DNA of 64,000 bases from Tenacibaculum sp. MAR_2010_89. GTDB lineage: Bacteria > Bacteroidota > Bacteroidia > Flavobacteriales > Flavobacteriaceae. The notes below the pieces were generated by a model, which made no database searches, had not been told where the DNA came from, and saw nothing but the letters and a program-made list of their open reading frames with translations. Below, piece by piece: positions 26,407-35,303 of this stretch. Positions within the stretch are counted from its first letter, which is position 1. Each line of letters opens with the position of its first letter. The position numbers and the translations under genes are program-made. The stretch covers positions 37,501-101,500 of the forward strand of contig NZ_FNUB01000004.1 in assembly GCF_900105985.1 (NCBI RefSeq), read 5' to 3'.

Positions 26407-27447
26407 CTATTTACCTACTTTTAAAACTTCAACTTCAAAAATCAAATCAGATTTCCCAATTATTGGCCCTAATCCATCTTCACCATATCCTAGATAATAA
26501 GGAATAAAAAACCTAGACTTATCACCTTCCCTCATCGTTTTAACACCTTCTTTCCACCCGGCAATTAAATCCATTTCATCTATTATAAAAGTAAATGGCC
26601 TGCCTTTATCTATACTCGAATCTATTTTTTTCCCATCTATTAAATAAAGTGTGTAATGAACTGTAGTTGGAATAGCAGGATTCACTTTCTTACCTTTACC
26701 TTTTTGTAATGATAATATTTTCAATCCAGACTCAGTAGAAATAGCTTTATCTATTCCCATTTTTTCTAGATACTTCTTTTTTAATTCTTCTAATATTCTT
26801 TTGCGTTCCTCTTCTTTTTGAGCTGCATTTGCTAATTCATTTTTGAATACTATTGGGGCATCAAATTTCTTTGCCTCTTTACCTACTCTAATAATTTCAA
26901 TATGATTTATATAATCATTTTTCTGAATAGTATCAACAATAGACTGTCCTTTTTGCACCATTCCAAATATAGAATGCATTCCATCTAACCAAGGTGTAGC
27001 TTTGTGCGTAATAAAAAACTGACTTGAATTTGTGTTTTTACCTGAGTTAGCCATAGATAAAACACCTGCTTTCTCATGTTTATAAATTAATTTTCCTTCG
27101 GCATCCATTGGAAACTCATCTCCAAATTTATATCCAGCATTACCACCACCAGTTCCTGTAATATCTCCTCCTTGTATCATAAAATCTTTAATAACTCTAT
27201 GAAATTTTGTTCCATCAAAATAAAGCTTTCCTTTTAATGAATCGGTTACTTTAGGATTGTCACCTTCTGCTAAAGACACAAAATTAGCAACTGTCATTGG
27301 AACTTCTTTATCATGAAGTTTAATTAATATATCACCTCTATTCGTCTGTATATCAGCATACAAACCGTTTTCTAAATCTGGATATTTTATTGTTTTACAA
27401 GCAGTTAATACAACTGTAATAATTAATAAATATTTTACTAATTTCAT
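26407..27447 (-). CDS. Cyclophilin-FKBP fusion peptidyl-prolyl isomerase, lipoprotein
   Basis: 346 residues. Lipoprotein signal ending LTAC (Cys17). Residues ~28-195 are a cyclophilin domain (DILIKLHDKEVPMTVANFV, FHRVIKDFMIQGGDITGTGG, GVLSMANSGKNTNSSQFFIT). After a charged helix, residues ~235-346 are an FKBP domain (VHYTLYLIDGKKIDSS, FIIDEMDLIAGWKEGV, FFIPYYLGYGEDGLGPI). Both catalyse proline cis-trans isomerisation, here in the periplasm. The two catalytic folds in one chain give a double foldase. It is separated from the next isomerase gene by a strong terminator. Confidence 0.92.
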   Translation of the reverse strand: MKLVKYLLIITVVLTACKTIKYPDLENGLYADIQTNRGDILIKLHDKEVPMTVANFVSLAEGDNPKVTDSLKGKLYFDGTKFHRVIKDFMIQGGDITGTGGGNAGYKFGDEFPMDAEGKLIYKHEKAGVLSMANSGKNTNSSQFFITHKATPWLDGMHSIFGMVQKGQSIVDTIQKNDYINHIEIIRVGKEAKKFDAPIVFKNELANAAQKEEERKRILEELKKKYLEKMGIDKAISTESGLKILSLQKGKGKKVNPAIPTTVHYTLYLIDGKKIDSSIDKGRPFTFIIDEMDLIAGWKEGVKTMREGDKSRFFIPYYLGYGEDGLGPIIGKSDLIFEVEVLKVGK

Positions 27448-27480
27448 TTCTCTATTTTTAGTTTAGCTAAAGTACTAAAA

Positions 27481-27516
27481 AACAATTAGGCTAGTGAATT
27501 CACTAGCCTAATTGTT
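27481..27516. terminator. Terminator between two isomerase genes
   Basis: A 36-base perfect inverted repeat with core AGGCTAGTGAATTCACTAGC, flanked by AACAATT/AATTGTT and a T-run. It divides the run of isomerase genes into separate transcripts. Confidence 0.88.
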
Positions 27517-27536
27517 TTTAAATATGTTGTGATAAA

Positions 27537-28268
27537 TTACTTAATTTCTAATAATTCTACTTCAAAAATTAATGCAGAAAATGGTTTTAATAATTTACCT
27601 CTTTGTTGAGGTCCGTAAGCCAATTCTTGTGGTATAAAGAATTTGTATTTAGCTCCTGGTTTCATTAACTGTAAACCTTCAGTCCAACCTTTAATTACTT
27701 GCCCTACTCCAAATTCAGATGGCTCTTTTCTTTCTACAGAACTATCAAAAACAGTACCGTCAATTAAAGTTCCGTGATAATGTACTTTAACTCTAGAGTT
27801 AGCCTTAGGAGTATCTCCAGTACCTTCTTTTAAAACTACGTATTGTAATCCACTAGCAGTAGTAACTACTCCACTTTTAGTTTTATTATCAGCTATAAAC
27901 TTTTCGTTTTCTTTTTTATACTCTCCAAATTCTTTTTCAGCTTTCTTAGTTTGCTCCTCCTGCATTTTTTTCATTCTCTCTTGCTGTTGTTTTTGGAAAT
28001 AGTTACGTAAAACAACGTTTACATCTTTATTTTCCATTAACATATTAGTAGAATCCATTCCGTTTTTAAAACCTTGAATAAATAAATCATTATCCATGTC
28101 TTTAAAGTTAGCCCTTATCTTTGTTGCCATATCTAAACCAATAGCGTAACTTACTGAATCTACCTCAGATGTTAATGAACTTTTAGTTTTTGTTTGACCG
28201 CTGCCATTACTACAAGAAGCTATTGATAAGCCTATAATTGAAGCTGCTAAAATTTTAGTTAATTTCAT
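27537..28268 (-). CDS. FKBP-type peptidyl-prolyl isomerase, Mip/FkpA-like lipoprotein
   Basis: 243 residues. Lipoprotein signal ending IASC. Residues ~35-125 are an alpha-helical dimerisation domain (SYAIGLDMATKIRANF, then a long Glu/Lys coiled coil). Residues ~135-243 are the FKBP domain with VKVHYHGTLIDGTVFDSSVE, VIKGWTEGLQLMKPGAKYKF and IPQELAYGPQ, the catalytic-pocket aromatics being present. Periplasmic folding catalyst. It starts 6 bases after the stop of gldI and is probably cotranscribed with it. Confidence 0.92.
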   Translation of the reverse strand: MKLTKILAASIIGLSIASCSNGSGQTKTKSSLTSEVDSVSYAIGLDMATKIRANFKDMDNDLFIQGFKNGMDSTNMLMENKDVNVVLRNYFQKQQQERMKKMQEEQTKKAEKEFGEYKKENEKFIADNKTKSGVVTTASGLQYVVLKEGTGDTPKANSRVKVHYHGTLIDGTVFDSSVERKEPSEFGVGQVIKGWTEGLQLMKPGAKYKFFIPQELAYGPQQRGKLLKPFSALIFEVELLEIK

Positions 28269-28274
28269 TTTTAT

Positions 28275-28802
28275 TTATTTGTTTTTAATGTCAATTAATG
28301 TTACTGTACTTTGTATAGGCTGATTTACACCTATTTTATTTCCATCACCAGTAATACCATAAGCTCTGTATGAAGGGATCACAAATGTAATGGTTTCTCC
28401 TATTTTCATCAACTTTATTCCATCTTGTAAAGCAGGAATAAAATCTTCTTTATCTATTTTGTATGTTCTTTGTTGTTTTTCGTATATAATATCACCAACC
28501 ATACTCTTTACATTATACTCTATATCAACAAATTGCTCAAATTTAGGAGTATTACTTTGAAGCGTATCTTTTTTTACATAATAGTACCAATACCCTTTGG
28601 TACTTTCAATAAAATCATGAATTGTATCTTTAGATATCCATAACTCTATACGCTTTTTTTGTAGGTCGTTTATTTTTTTATTCTCTTTTAATACTTCTTT
28701 ATAAAAGTTTTGTGTGCCATGCTTCTTAGGTCTTCTTGCTTTGGGTTCGTTACAAGAAAACAGTATAATTACTACTAAAAAAAATACACTTTTATACTTC
28801 AT
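28275..28802 (-). CDS. gldI: Gliding motility-associated peptidyl-prolyl isomerase GldI
   Basis: 175 residues from the ATG at 28802 (a longer reading from 28856 lacks a signal peptide at its N-terminus). Lipoprotein signal ending LFSC. The sequence CNEPKARRPKKHGTQNFYKE and the FKBP-like domain (EDFIPALQDGIKLMKIGETI, FVIPSYRAYGITGDGNKIG, NQPIQSTVTL) fit GldI, a lipoprotein isomerase of Flavobacteria required for gliding in F. johnsoniae. It overlaps the end of the nrnA-like gene by 11 bases. Motility genes such as gldA-N are not seen in this window. Confidence 0.9.
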   Translation of the reverse strand: MKYKSVFFLVVIILFSCNEPKARRPKKHGTQNFYKEVLKENKKINDLQKKRIELWISKDTIHDFIESTKGYWYYYVKKDTLQSNTPKFEQFVDIEYNVKSMVGDIIYEKQQRTYKIDKEDFIPALQDGIKLMKIGETITFVIPSYRAYGITGDGNKIGVNQPIQSTVTLIDIKNK

Positions 28803-29820
28803 AAGATGTTTGTAATTCGTCAATATATTGAGGTAATAACGATTTAAATTTAGCAATCGTATCTTCCATATTTAATTCACTTTTTCCTCCTGACGCATTA
28901 TCATGTCCTCCTCCATTAAAATAATTTCTTGCAAATTGATTTACAGAAAACTTTCCTTTAGACCTGAAAGATATTTTTATGATCCCCTGCTCTTCATCTT
29001 CTATAAAAATAACTCCAAATACAATTCCTTTTAATGATAAAGCATAATTTACAACACCTTCAGTATCTCCTTTCTCATAATTAAACTTCTTTTTTTCTTC
29101 TTGTGAAAGTGTTATAAAAGCTGTTTTATATTCTGGTAAAATTTCCAAATTACTCAACGATTGTCCTAATAACAACAATCTGCTATACGTGTTCGAATCA
29201 TTAACATTGCTATGAATTTTATCATTTTCCGCTCCTTTATCTATTAAATCAGCAATAATTCTATGTGTTCTACTTGTTGTAGAACGAAAACGAAATGAGC
29301 CTGTATCTGTCATTATACCGGTATATAAACAGGTAGCAATGTGTTTATCTATCATATCCACATCTTCCATCATCTCAATAAAATTATATACCATTTGACA
29401 AGTTGAAGACATTGACGTATCAGAATACATATACGTAAAATCATCAGGCTGTTGATGATGATCAATTAATGCGAAATCATTTTCATACTTTTCTAAAGTA
29501 TTTTGCATGTCATGACCAACTCTATGCAATGCATTAAAATCTAATAAAAATATAATGGTAGATTTTTTTAATGCTTTTACACTTTGGTTATTCTGTCTGT
29601 CAAATCTATATACAGTTTCAGAGCCAGGAATCCATTGTAAAAAATCAGGATATTCATTAGGCATTAACACTTGTGCTTTATGCCCTTTTTTATCTAAATA
29701 ATGTTTTAAACCTAATGTAGATCCAACTGCATCTCCATCAGGATTTCTATGCCCTATTATTACCACTTCTTGAGGCCGTGATAAGAATTCTTTTAATTCC
29801 TTAAATTGTTTCAAAATCAT
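28792..29820 (-). CDS. DHH-family phosphoesterase, NrnA-like (nanoRNase / pAp phosphatase)
   Basis: 342 residues. DHH motifs: VIIGHRNPDGDAVGSTLGL (~20-38), IFLLDFN (~88), DHHQQPDDF (~118) and DTGSFRFRS (~170). DHHA1 C-terminal domain with FRSKGKFSVNQFARNYFNGG and GGHDNASGG. Hydrolyses short oligoribonucleotides and 3'-phosphoadenosine 5'-phosphate with manganese. Cytosolic. First gene of the run that continues into gldI with an 11-base overlap. Confidence 0.92.
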   Translation of the reverse strand: MILKQFKELKEFLSRPQEVVIIGHRNPDGDAVGSTLGLKHYLDKKGHKAQVLMPNEYPDFLQWIPGSETVYRFDRQNNQSVKALKKSTIIFLLDFNALHRVGHDMQNTLEKYENDFALIDHHQQPDDFTYMYSDTSMSSTCQMVYNFIEMMEDVDMIDKHIATCLYTGIMTDTGSFRFRSTTSRTHRIIADLIDKGAENDKIHSNVNDSNTYSRLLLLGQSLSNLEILPEYKTAFITLSQEEKKKFNYEKGDTEGVVNYALSLKGIVFGVIFIEDEEQGIIKISFRSKGKFSVNQFARNYFNGGGHDNASGGKSELNMEDTIAKFKSLLPQYIDELQTSYEV

Positions 29821-29899
29821 AAGTGGCGAAGATACAAATTAATGTTTTATTAATCTTTTTGTCCTTTTCTTTTTGTTTCTTTCAGAAAAAATTAAACAC

Positions 29900-30904
29900 A
29901 TGATTCGTTATAAATTTATTTTACCATTTCTAGTTTTATTATTTACTACTAACTCTTTCTGTCAAGAGAAATTCACCATTGCTTTTGGTTCTTGTAATAA
30001 TCAAAATTTGCCAAATCCTTTTTGGCAAGACATCACTTCTTTACAACCTAATGTATGGATATGGGGCGGTGATAATATTTATGCCGATACTAATAGCATG
30101 CGTAAAATGAAAAGATTATACACTCAACAAAAAAATCGCTTCTTTTATAATAAATTAACTAAAACAACTCCTATTTTAGGAACTTGGGACGATCATGATT
30201 ACGGAAAAAATGACGGAGGATTCGAATACAAAAAGAAGAAAGAAAGCCAACAATTATTTTTAGATTTTTTAGATGTTCCTGAAAACTCTCCTAGAAGACA
30301 ACAAGAAGGAATTTATCATACTAAAACCTTTAAAACAAAAAACAATAGTGTTAAAATAATAGTATTAGATTCTCGATACTTTAGAACTAAACTAACAAAA
30401 GGCACTGGAAGTAAACGATTCCAACCTAACACTCATGAAGATGGTTCTATTTTAGGAACTCAGCAATGGAAATGGTTAGAAAATGAATTAAAAAACTCAA
30501 ATGCTAACTTTAATATAATTGTAAGTAGTATTCAAGTATTATCAAAAGAACATGGTTTTGAAAAATGGGGAAACTTCCCAAATGAAGTAACTAAACTTTT
30601 TAAGCTTATTAAAACTTCAAAAGCAAAAAATGTTATTTTTCTTTCAGGAGACAGGCATATTTCTGAATTTTCTAAAACTACAATAAAGGAAGTTCCGTAT
30701 CCAATTATCGATTTTACTTCTAGTGGATTAACACATTCTTACACTTCTTTTAAATCGGAAGAAAATAAATTCAGAACCGGAAAAGTTGTAAGTTCTTTAT
30801 CTTTTGGTGTGTTATCTATTGATTTAACAAGTAATAAAGTTGTTTTTCAAATGCGAGGTAAAAACAATGCTATCCTTCAAGAAATCGGTCAAACGTATCC
30901 TTAA
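29900..30904 (+). CDS. PhoD-like (alkaline phosphatase D) family metallophosphatase
   Basis: 334 residues from the ATG at 29900, which gives a signal peptide ([20 protein letters not shown]). Motifs: [23 protein letters not shown] (metal Asp), [22 protein letters not shown] and [12 protein letters not shown] with metal-binding His. This is the short PhoD/PhoX-like metallophosphoesterase found in Bacteroidota; it should cleave phosphodiesters or monoesters outside the cytoplasm. It overlaps no other gene; ndk follows with its own promoter. Confidence 0.88.
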   Translation: MIRYKFILPFLVLLFTTNSFCQEKFTIAFGSCNNQNLPNPFWQDITSLQPNVWIWGGDNIYADTNSMRKMKRLYTQQKNRFFYNKLTKTTPILGTWDDHDYGKNDGGFEYKKKKESQQLFLDFLDVPENSPRRQQEGIYHTKTFKTKNNSVKIIVLDSRYFRTKLTKGTGSKRFQPNTHEDGSILGTQQWKWLENELKNSNANFNIIVSSIQVLSKEHGFEKWGNFPNEVTKLFKLIKTSKAKNVIFLSGDRHISEFSKTTIKEVPYPIIDFTSSGLTHSYTSFKSEENKFRTGKVVSSLSFGVLSIDLTSNKVVFQMRGKNNAILQEIGQTYP

Positions 30905-30905
30905 C

Positions 30906-30935
30906 TTGTTAATAACATTAAAAAGTGTATTTTTG
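30906..30935 (+). promoter_or_regulatory. Promoter of ndk
   Basis: TTG at 30906-30908, a 19-base spacer and TATTTTTG at 30928-30935 match the Bacteroidota consensus exactly, 30 bases before the ndk ATG at 30966. Confidence 0.85.
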
Positions 30936-30965
30936 CGCCGATTAAAAAACAAGAAGATTATTAAG

Positions 30966-31385
30966 ATGGCAACAAATAGAACTTTTACAATGATTAAACC
31001 AGATGCAGTTGAAAACGGACATACTGGTGCAATTTTAGAAAAAATTAATGCTGCAGGATTTAGAATTGTAGCTCTTAAAAAAACACAAATGACAAAAAGT
31101 GATGCTGAAGCATTTTATGCTGTTCATAATGAGCGTCCATTTTTTGGTGAATTAGTTGAATTTATGACTCGTGGTCCTATTGTTTCTGCAATTTTAGAAA
31201 AAGAAAATGCAGTAGAAGACTTTAGAACATTAATTGGTGCTACAAACCCAGCTGAAGCTGCTGAAGGAACAATACGTAAAATGTTTGCTACTTCAATTGG
31301 TGAAAACGCTGTTCATGGTTCAGATTCTGATGAAAACGCAGCTATTGAAGGTGCTTTCCATTTTTCTGGTAGAGAAATGTTTTAA
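30966..31385 (+). CDS. ndk: Nucleoside-diphosphate kinase
   Basis: 139 residues from the ATG at 30966, chosen because the promoter lies just before it and the conserved [16 protein letters not shown]-terminus starts here. Catalytic region [15 protein letters not shown] with the phosphorylated His. Transfers gamma phosphate among nucleoside di- and triphosphates. Monocistronic with its own promoter and terminator. Confidence 0.97.
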   Translation: MATNRTFTMIKPDAVENGHTGAILEKINAAGFRIVALKKTQMTKSDAEAFYAVHNERPFFGELVEFMTRGPIVSAILEKENAVEDFRTLIGATNPAEAAEGTIRKMFATSIGENAVHGSDSDENAAIEGAFHFSGREMF

Positions 31386-31407
31386 TTAAAAGCATTAAAA
31401 AATATAA

Positions 31408-31440
31408 AAACTCGCTACAAATATGTAGCGAGTTTTTTTA
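31408..31440. terminator. Terminator after ndk
   Basis: ACTCGCTACA pairs with TGTAGCGAGT around AATA, with T7 after it. It also serves the convergent gene at 31448. Confidence 0.9.
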
Positions 31441-31447
31441 TTTAGTG

Positions 31448-31954
31448 TTAAATTAATTCATTTTCTATAAATTTCTTTACCTTTTTATGTTGTGTTTTTT
31501 TATTTTTCTTTTGAAAATCATCTTCTAATATAAATTTGGGAATCCCATAAAAATAATGTTTCTCTATAAACGGGAGCATCTCATTCAATTTAGTTATATA
31601 AATTTTTCCATTTTCAAATTCCCATACTCCTTGTGGTGGAAAATAGTGAACTCTATATTTTATTTTATTAATTTCAATAGTATCAAGAACAATAAACTCT
31701 TCTTCAACCATACCTTCTACCAAGAAAGTTAATATCATAACACCAAAAGAAATTATTATTGAAAAATACTTTAAAGTTCTATTAACTAATGATGATTTCT
31801 TCCAATTTATTATGGTTAAAATTATTATGATTACTGATACTAAAATTGCAAAGAAAACATCACTATAAAAACCTGTTAAAGAAAAAATTGTATAATTAAT
31901 AACACCTACATAAAAAATCAATATTAGTATTAAAAATGTTACTATTTTATTCAT
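31448..31954 (-). CDS. Hypothetical membrane protein
   Basis: 168 residues, not recognised. Three to four hydrophobic helices fill residues ~5-100 (TFLILILIFYVGVINYTIF, FAILVSVIIIILTIINW, YFSIIISFGVMILTFLV). The last ~70 residues are soluble with a tail of Lys and Gln (KKNKKTQHKKVKKFIENEL). It starts 1 base after the end of the DUF721 gene and so follows recF-DUF721 in one run, though there is no sign of a DNA role. Confidence 0.55.
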   Translation of the reverse strand: MNKIVTFLILILIFYVGVINYTIFSLTGFYSDVFFAILVSVIIIILTIINWKKSSLVNRTLKYFSIIISFGVMILTFLVEGMVEEEFIVLDTIEINKIKYRVHYFPPQGVWEFENGKIYITKLNEMLPFIEKHYFYGIPKFILEDDFQKKNKKTQHKKVKKFIENELI

Positions 31955-32251
31955 TTAAACCAACATCAACTTCTTTACTAAATCTTCTCCCATTTCTTCA
32001 TTAATCATTCTTATTATTTTGTCTTTACCGTAACTCAATTCTTCTCTTAATACAGAAGATTTTAAACGTACAATTAACGTTCCATTCTGTAATTTCACGC
32101 CATCTGTATAAGAAGCTACACCAGTTCCCATTAACTTTGCCCATGCTTCTTCAATATGAATTTTTTGAAACCCTTTATTTAAATTATTTTCTTTAATAAA
32201 ACTTCCCATTAAGTCTTTTACTGAAAAACTATCATTCTCTCTTTTTGCCAT
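31955..32251 (-). CDS. DUF721 (DciA-like) protein
   Basis: 98 residues. Matches DUF721: IHIEEAWAKLMGTGVASYTD, LQNGTLIVRLKSSVLREELSY, and a final INEEMGEDLVKKLML. DUF721 proteins related to DciA help load the replicative helicase; the usual location next to recF agrees. It lies 17 bases after recF on the same strand. The precise role in Bacteroidota is less well established than in Proteobacteria. Confidence 0.85.
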   Translation of the reverse strand: MAKRENDSFSVKDLMGSFIKENNLNKGFQKIHIEEAWAKLMGTGVASYTDGVKLQNGTLIVRLKSSVLREELSYGKDKIIRMINEEMGEDLVKKLMLV

Positions 32252-32268
32252 CTCTTAATTTTTTAATA

Positions 32269-33348
32269 TTAAAGTTTAAATATTTGGTATTCTTTATTAC
32301 TTTTTTTAATTACATTTTCAGTTCTATCAGCATGAGTATCAGTAATAAAAATCTGACCAAACTCATCATCATTAACTAAATCAACAATTTGACCAACTCT
32401 ATTTTCATCCAACTTATCAAAAATATCATCTAATAATAAAATTGGTACCACATTGGCTTGTTGTTTTATAAATTCAAACTGTGCTAATTTTAATGCTATT
32501 AAATATGATTTTTGTTGCCCTTGAGATCCAAATTTTTTAATTGGATACTCTTCTATTACAAAACTTAAATCATCTTTATGAATTCCAACTGTTGTGTACT
32601 GTATCATTCTATCTTTTTCCAAACTTTGTGCTAATAAGTCTTCAAAAGAAGTATCGTTCAACTGACTTTTATAGAATAAATCTACTTTTTCATTAGCTCC
32701 AGAAATTATTAAGTGCTTTGCATTAAAGATAGGTACAAATTCTTCTAAAAACAATTTTCTTTTTTTATGAATCACAGATCCATACTGTATTAACTGTTCA
32801 TCATATACTTTCAAATTTAATGCGTCAAATGTTCTATTCGCAGCAAAATATTTTAATAGCGCATTACGCTGTACAAGTACTTTATTATAAGATATTAAGT
32901 TGTGTAAATATTCTTTGTCTTGTTGAGAGATAACACCATCAATAAACTTTCTTCTTGTATCACTTCCTTCAGTAATCAAATCTCTATCTGCTGGTGATAT
33001 TATTACCAATGGTAATTGACCAATGTGTTCAGAAAATTTATCGTACGCCTTTCCATTCCTCTTTAAAACTTTTTTTTGACCTCTTTTTAATGAGCAAATA
33101 ATTTTTTCAACTCTTTCATTTAATAAATAATCTCCTTCAATCATAAAAAAATCTTCACCATGTCTAATATTTTGCCCAGCTACAGAATTGAAATAACTTT
33201 TAGCAAAAGATAAATAGTATATAGCATCTAACACATTTGTTTTACCAATACCATTGTTACCTACAAAACAATTTATCTTCTTTTGAAAATTAAATGTTTG
33301 TACTTCAATATTTTTAAAATTAACCAATGAAATTTTCTGCAAATACAT
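32269..33348 (-). CDS. recF: DNA replication/repair protein RecF
   Basis: 359 residues. SMC-like ATPase with Walker [21 protein letters not shown] (~27-46), signature region [18 protein letters not shown] and Walker [21 protein letters not shown]. RecF loads RecA at gaps with RecO and RecR. The order recF-DUF721 is usual in this phylum. Confidence 0.96.
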   Translation of the reverse strand: MYLQKISLVNFKNIEVQTFNFQKKINCFVGNNGIGKTNVLDAIYYLSFAKSYFNSVAGQNIRHGEDFFMIEGDYLLNERVEKIICSLKRGQKKVLKRNGKAYDKFSEHIGQLPLVIISPADRDLITEGSDTRRKFIDGVISQQDKEYLHNLISYNKVLVQRNALLKYFAANRTFDALNLKVYDEQLIQYGSVIHKKRKLFLEEFVPIFNAKHLIISGANEKVDLFYKSQLNDTSFEDLLAQSLEKDRMIQYTTVGIHKDDLSFVIEEYPIKKFGSQGQQKSYLIALKLAQFEFIKQQANVVPILLLDDIFDKLDENRVGQIVDLVNDDEFGQIFITDTHADRTENVIKKSNKEYQIFKL

Positions 33349-33430
33349 GTAAAAAAGGTGTTTCTAAAAAGGTAGCGCAAATTATTGAAAATTTACGAAA
33401 AATCGATTTTTAAAATCCAATTAAAAAAAC

Positions 33431-33438
33431 TATTTTTG
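33431..33438 (+). promoter_or_regulatory. Candidate -7 box for the TPR membrane protein gene
   Basis: TATTTTTG fits TAnnTTTG 24 bases before the ATG at 33462. No TTG at a proper distance was found. Confidence 0.35.
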
Positions 33439-33461
33439 TCGGCACTAATTTTTAAGCAATT

Positions 33462-34244
33462 ATGGCTACATATAAGAAAAGAGGTTATAAACCTAAAAAA
33501 GAAAAGATTGTAAAGGAAGTAGAAGAAACTTTTGACGAAACACAAAGTACTACTGCTGAAGTCTTTAATAATTTAGATGAAGCCGCTAATAAATCTGAGC
33601 AATGGATTGAAAACAACAGCAAACCTTTGTTTTATGGTTTAGTAGCAGTTGCTGCTTTAATTTTAATATACTTAGGATATAATAAATTTATTGCTGAACC
33701 TACTGAAAAAGAGGCTTCAAATGAATTAGCATACCCTAGAACATTTTTTGATAAGGCTGCTACTTCTAGTGGAAAAGTTGCAGATTCTTTATACAACTTA
33801 GCGTTAACTGGTGGTGATGGAAAATATGGTTTTCCTGATATTGCAGAAACATTTAGTGGTACTAAAGCTGGAAATGTAGCAAATTATTATGCTGGTATTT
33901 CATATTTAAAAATGAAAAAATACGAAGAGGCTATCGAGTATTTAAGTAATTTTTCTTCTGATGATGAATTATTAGGCCCTACTGCTTTAGGAGCTATTGG
34001 AGATGCTTTTGCAGATATCAACCAAGCTGAAGACGCTTTAGAATACTATGAAAAAGCTGCTACTAAAAAAGATAATGAATTCACAGCACCTTTATTTTTA
34101 TTCAAAGCAGGTCAAACTGCTATGAGTTTAAAAAAGTATAGTGTAGCTGAAAAACATTTTTCTCTTATTAAAGAAAAGTATTCTAATACTGATCAAGGAA
34201 GAGATATTGAAAAATACATTAACAGTGCTAAATACGCACAATAA
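33462..34244 (+). CDS. TPR protein with one transmembrane helix (YfgM/BamD-like layout)
   Basis: 260 residues. A charged cytoplasmic stretch (1-55) is followed by a helix, PLFYGLVAVAALILIYLGYN. The C-terminal part (~125-255) carries tetratricopeptide repeats such as ANYYAGISYLKMKKYEEAIE, ALGAIGDAFADINQAEDALE and AEKHFSLIKEKYSNTD. Such proteins act as periplasmic scaffolds or chaperone-like partners; no specific role is shown here. It lies upstream of ribH in many Flavobacteria. Confidence 0.8.
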   Translation: MATYKKRGYKPKKEKIVKEVEETFDETQSTTAEVFNNLDEAANKSEQWIENNSKPLFYGLVAVAALILIYLGYNKFIAEPTEKEASNELAYPRTFFDKAATSSGKVADSLYNLALTGGDGKYGFPDIAETFSGTKAGNVANYYAGISYLKMKKYEEAIEYLSNFSSDDELLGPTALGAIGDAFADINQAEDALEYYEKAATKKDNEFTAPLFLFKAGQTAMSLKKYSVAEKHFSLIKEKYSNTDQGRDIEKYINSAKYAQ

Positions 34245-34307
34245 TTAAAAAAAATCTGCCATTACCAATTAATATTACTTTTAATTAGTAATAGCAAAAA
34301 ATAAAAT

Positions 34308-34814
34308 ATGGCAACAACAAATTTATCACATTACGATAAAGCTTCAATCCCAAACGCGAAATCATTTCGGTTTGGGATTGTTGTTTCTGAATGGAATCCA
34401 GAAATAACAGGCAGCATGCATCAAGGAGCAATTGAAACTTTTCTTGATTGTGGAGCAGAAAAAGAAAATATTATTTCATGGGAAGTTCCAGGAAGTTTTG
34501 AATTAGTATATGGTTGTAAAAAAATGATTGAATCTCAAAAACTTGATGCAATCATAGCTATTGGAAATGTAATTCAAGGAGAAACTAAACATTTTGATTT
34601 TGTTTGTGAAGGTGTAACTCAAGGAATAGTAGATTTAAACATTAAATACGATGTTCCTGTAATATTCTGTGTTTTGACAGATAATACCAGACAGCAATCT
34701 ATTGAAAGATCTGGAGGAAAACTAGGTAACAAAGGTATTGAATGTGCAGTTGCGGCTATTAAAATGGCTGCTATTAAAAATCAAGAAAGAAAATCTAGTT
34801 CATTAGGTTTTTAA
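34308..34814 (+). CDS. ribH: 6,7-dimethyl-8-ribityllumazine synthase
   Basis: 168 residues. Lumazine synthase motifs: FGIVVSEWNPEITGSMHQGA, WEVPGSFELVYGCKKM, AIGNVIQGETKHFDFVCEG with the catalytic His, and PVIFCVLTDNTRQQSIERSG. It condenses ribitylaminouracil with dihydroxybutanone phosphate in riboflavin synthesis, as a 60-mer or pentamer. No other rib gene is in the window. Confidence 0.97.
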   Translation: MATTNLSHYDKASIPNAKSFRFGIVVSEWNPEITGSMHQGAIETFLDCGAEKENIISWEVPGSFELVYGCKKMIESQKLDAIIAIGNVIQGETKHFDFVCEGVTQGIVDLNIKYDVPVIFCVLTDNTRQQSIERSGGKLGNKGIECAVAAIKMAAIKNQERKSSSLGF

Positions 34815-34840
34815 TTTTACAAGCTCAAAAAGTATTTACA

Positions 34841-34878
34841 AGCCAAAAGAAAAATAATTATTTTTCTTTTGGCTTTTT
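34841..34878 (+). terminator. Terminator after ribH
   Basis: A perfect 34-base inverted repeat with arms starting AGCCAAAAGAAAAATAA and a T5 tail. Confidence 0.85.
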
Positions 34879-35018
34879 CATGACCGATAAATACCATTGC
34901 TTATCACATACTATTTTATCAACATTGTTTGAACACCAATCTTTAATTCAGTAACTTTGATTTTTTACTTTTTATGGTGTGATTTTTGCAGAAACTCATC
35001 TAAAAAACAACAATTTTT

Positions 35019-35303
35019 ATGGGATTTATTAAAAGAGAAAATAAAAAATTCGATTATACGCCTCGTTATTACAAAGGAGATGGAAATCCGTATGAAGTTA
35101 AACATAAATTTGATGAATTTCGTACTACGGTAGGAAAGAGAAAAAGTTTAAAAGGAAAGTTAAATTCAGCTATTGATGAATTTAAAAATTCTAAGAACGG
35201 AGGACTTAACAGTACTATAATTATTATTATAGCTGTTCTTGTGTTGTTCTTTTTATTTATAATTGATTTTGACTTATCCATATTTTTATCAAAAGATAAT
35301 TAA
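35019..35303 (+). CDS. Small single-helix membrane protein upstream of mutL
   Basis: 94 residues. A basic, soluble N-terminal two thirds (YTPRYYKGDGNPYEVKHKFD, KRKSLKGKLNSAIDEFKNSK) is followed by one C-terminal helix (TIIIIIAVLVLFFLFIIDF). Proteins of this form are often named riboflavin synthase subunit beta in Flavobacteria, apparently only because ribH lies next to them; no enzymatic domain is visible, so I treat it as unknown. It overlaps mutL by one base (TAATG), so translation is coupled. Confidence 0.65.
   Translation: MGFIKRENKKFDYTPRYYKGDGNPYEVKHKFDEFRTTVGKRKSLKGKLNSAIDEFKNSKNGGLNSTIIIIIAVLVLFFLFIIDFDLSIFLSKDN

Noticed and set aside
35019..35303. Riboflavin synthase beta subunit
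   Set aside because: The name used for such genes seems to come from the neighbour ribH; the protein is a basic single-helix membrane protein with no enzyme motif.
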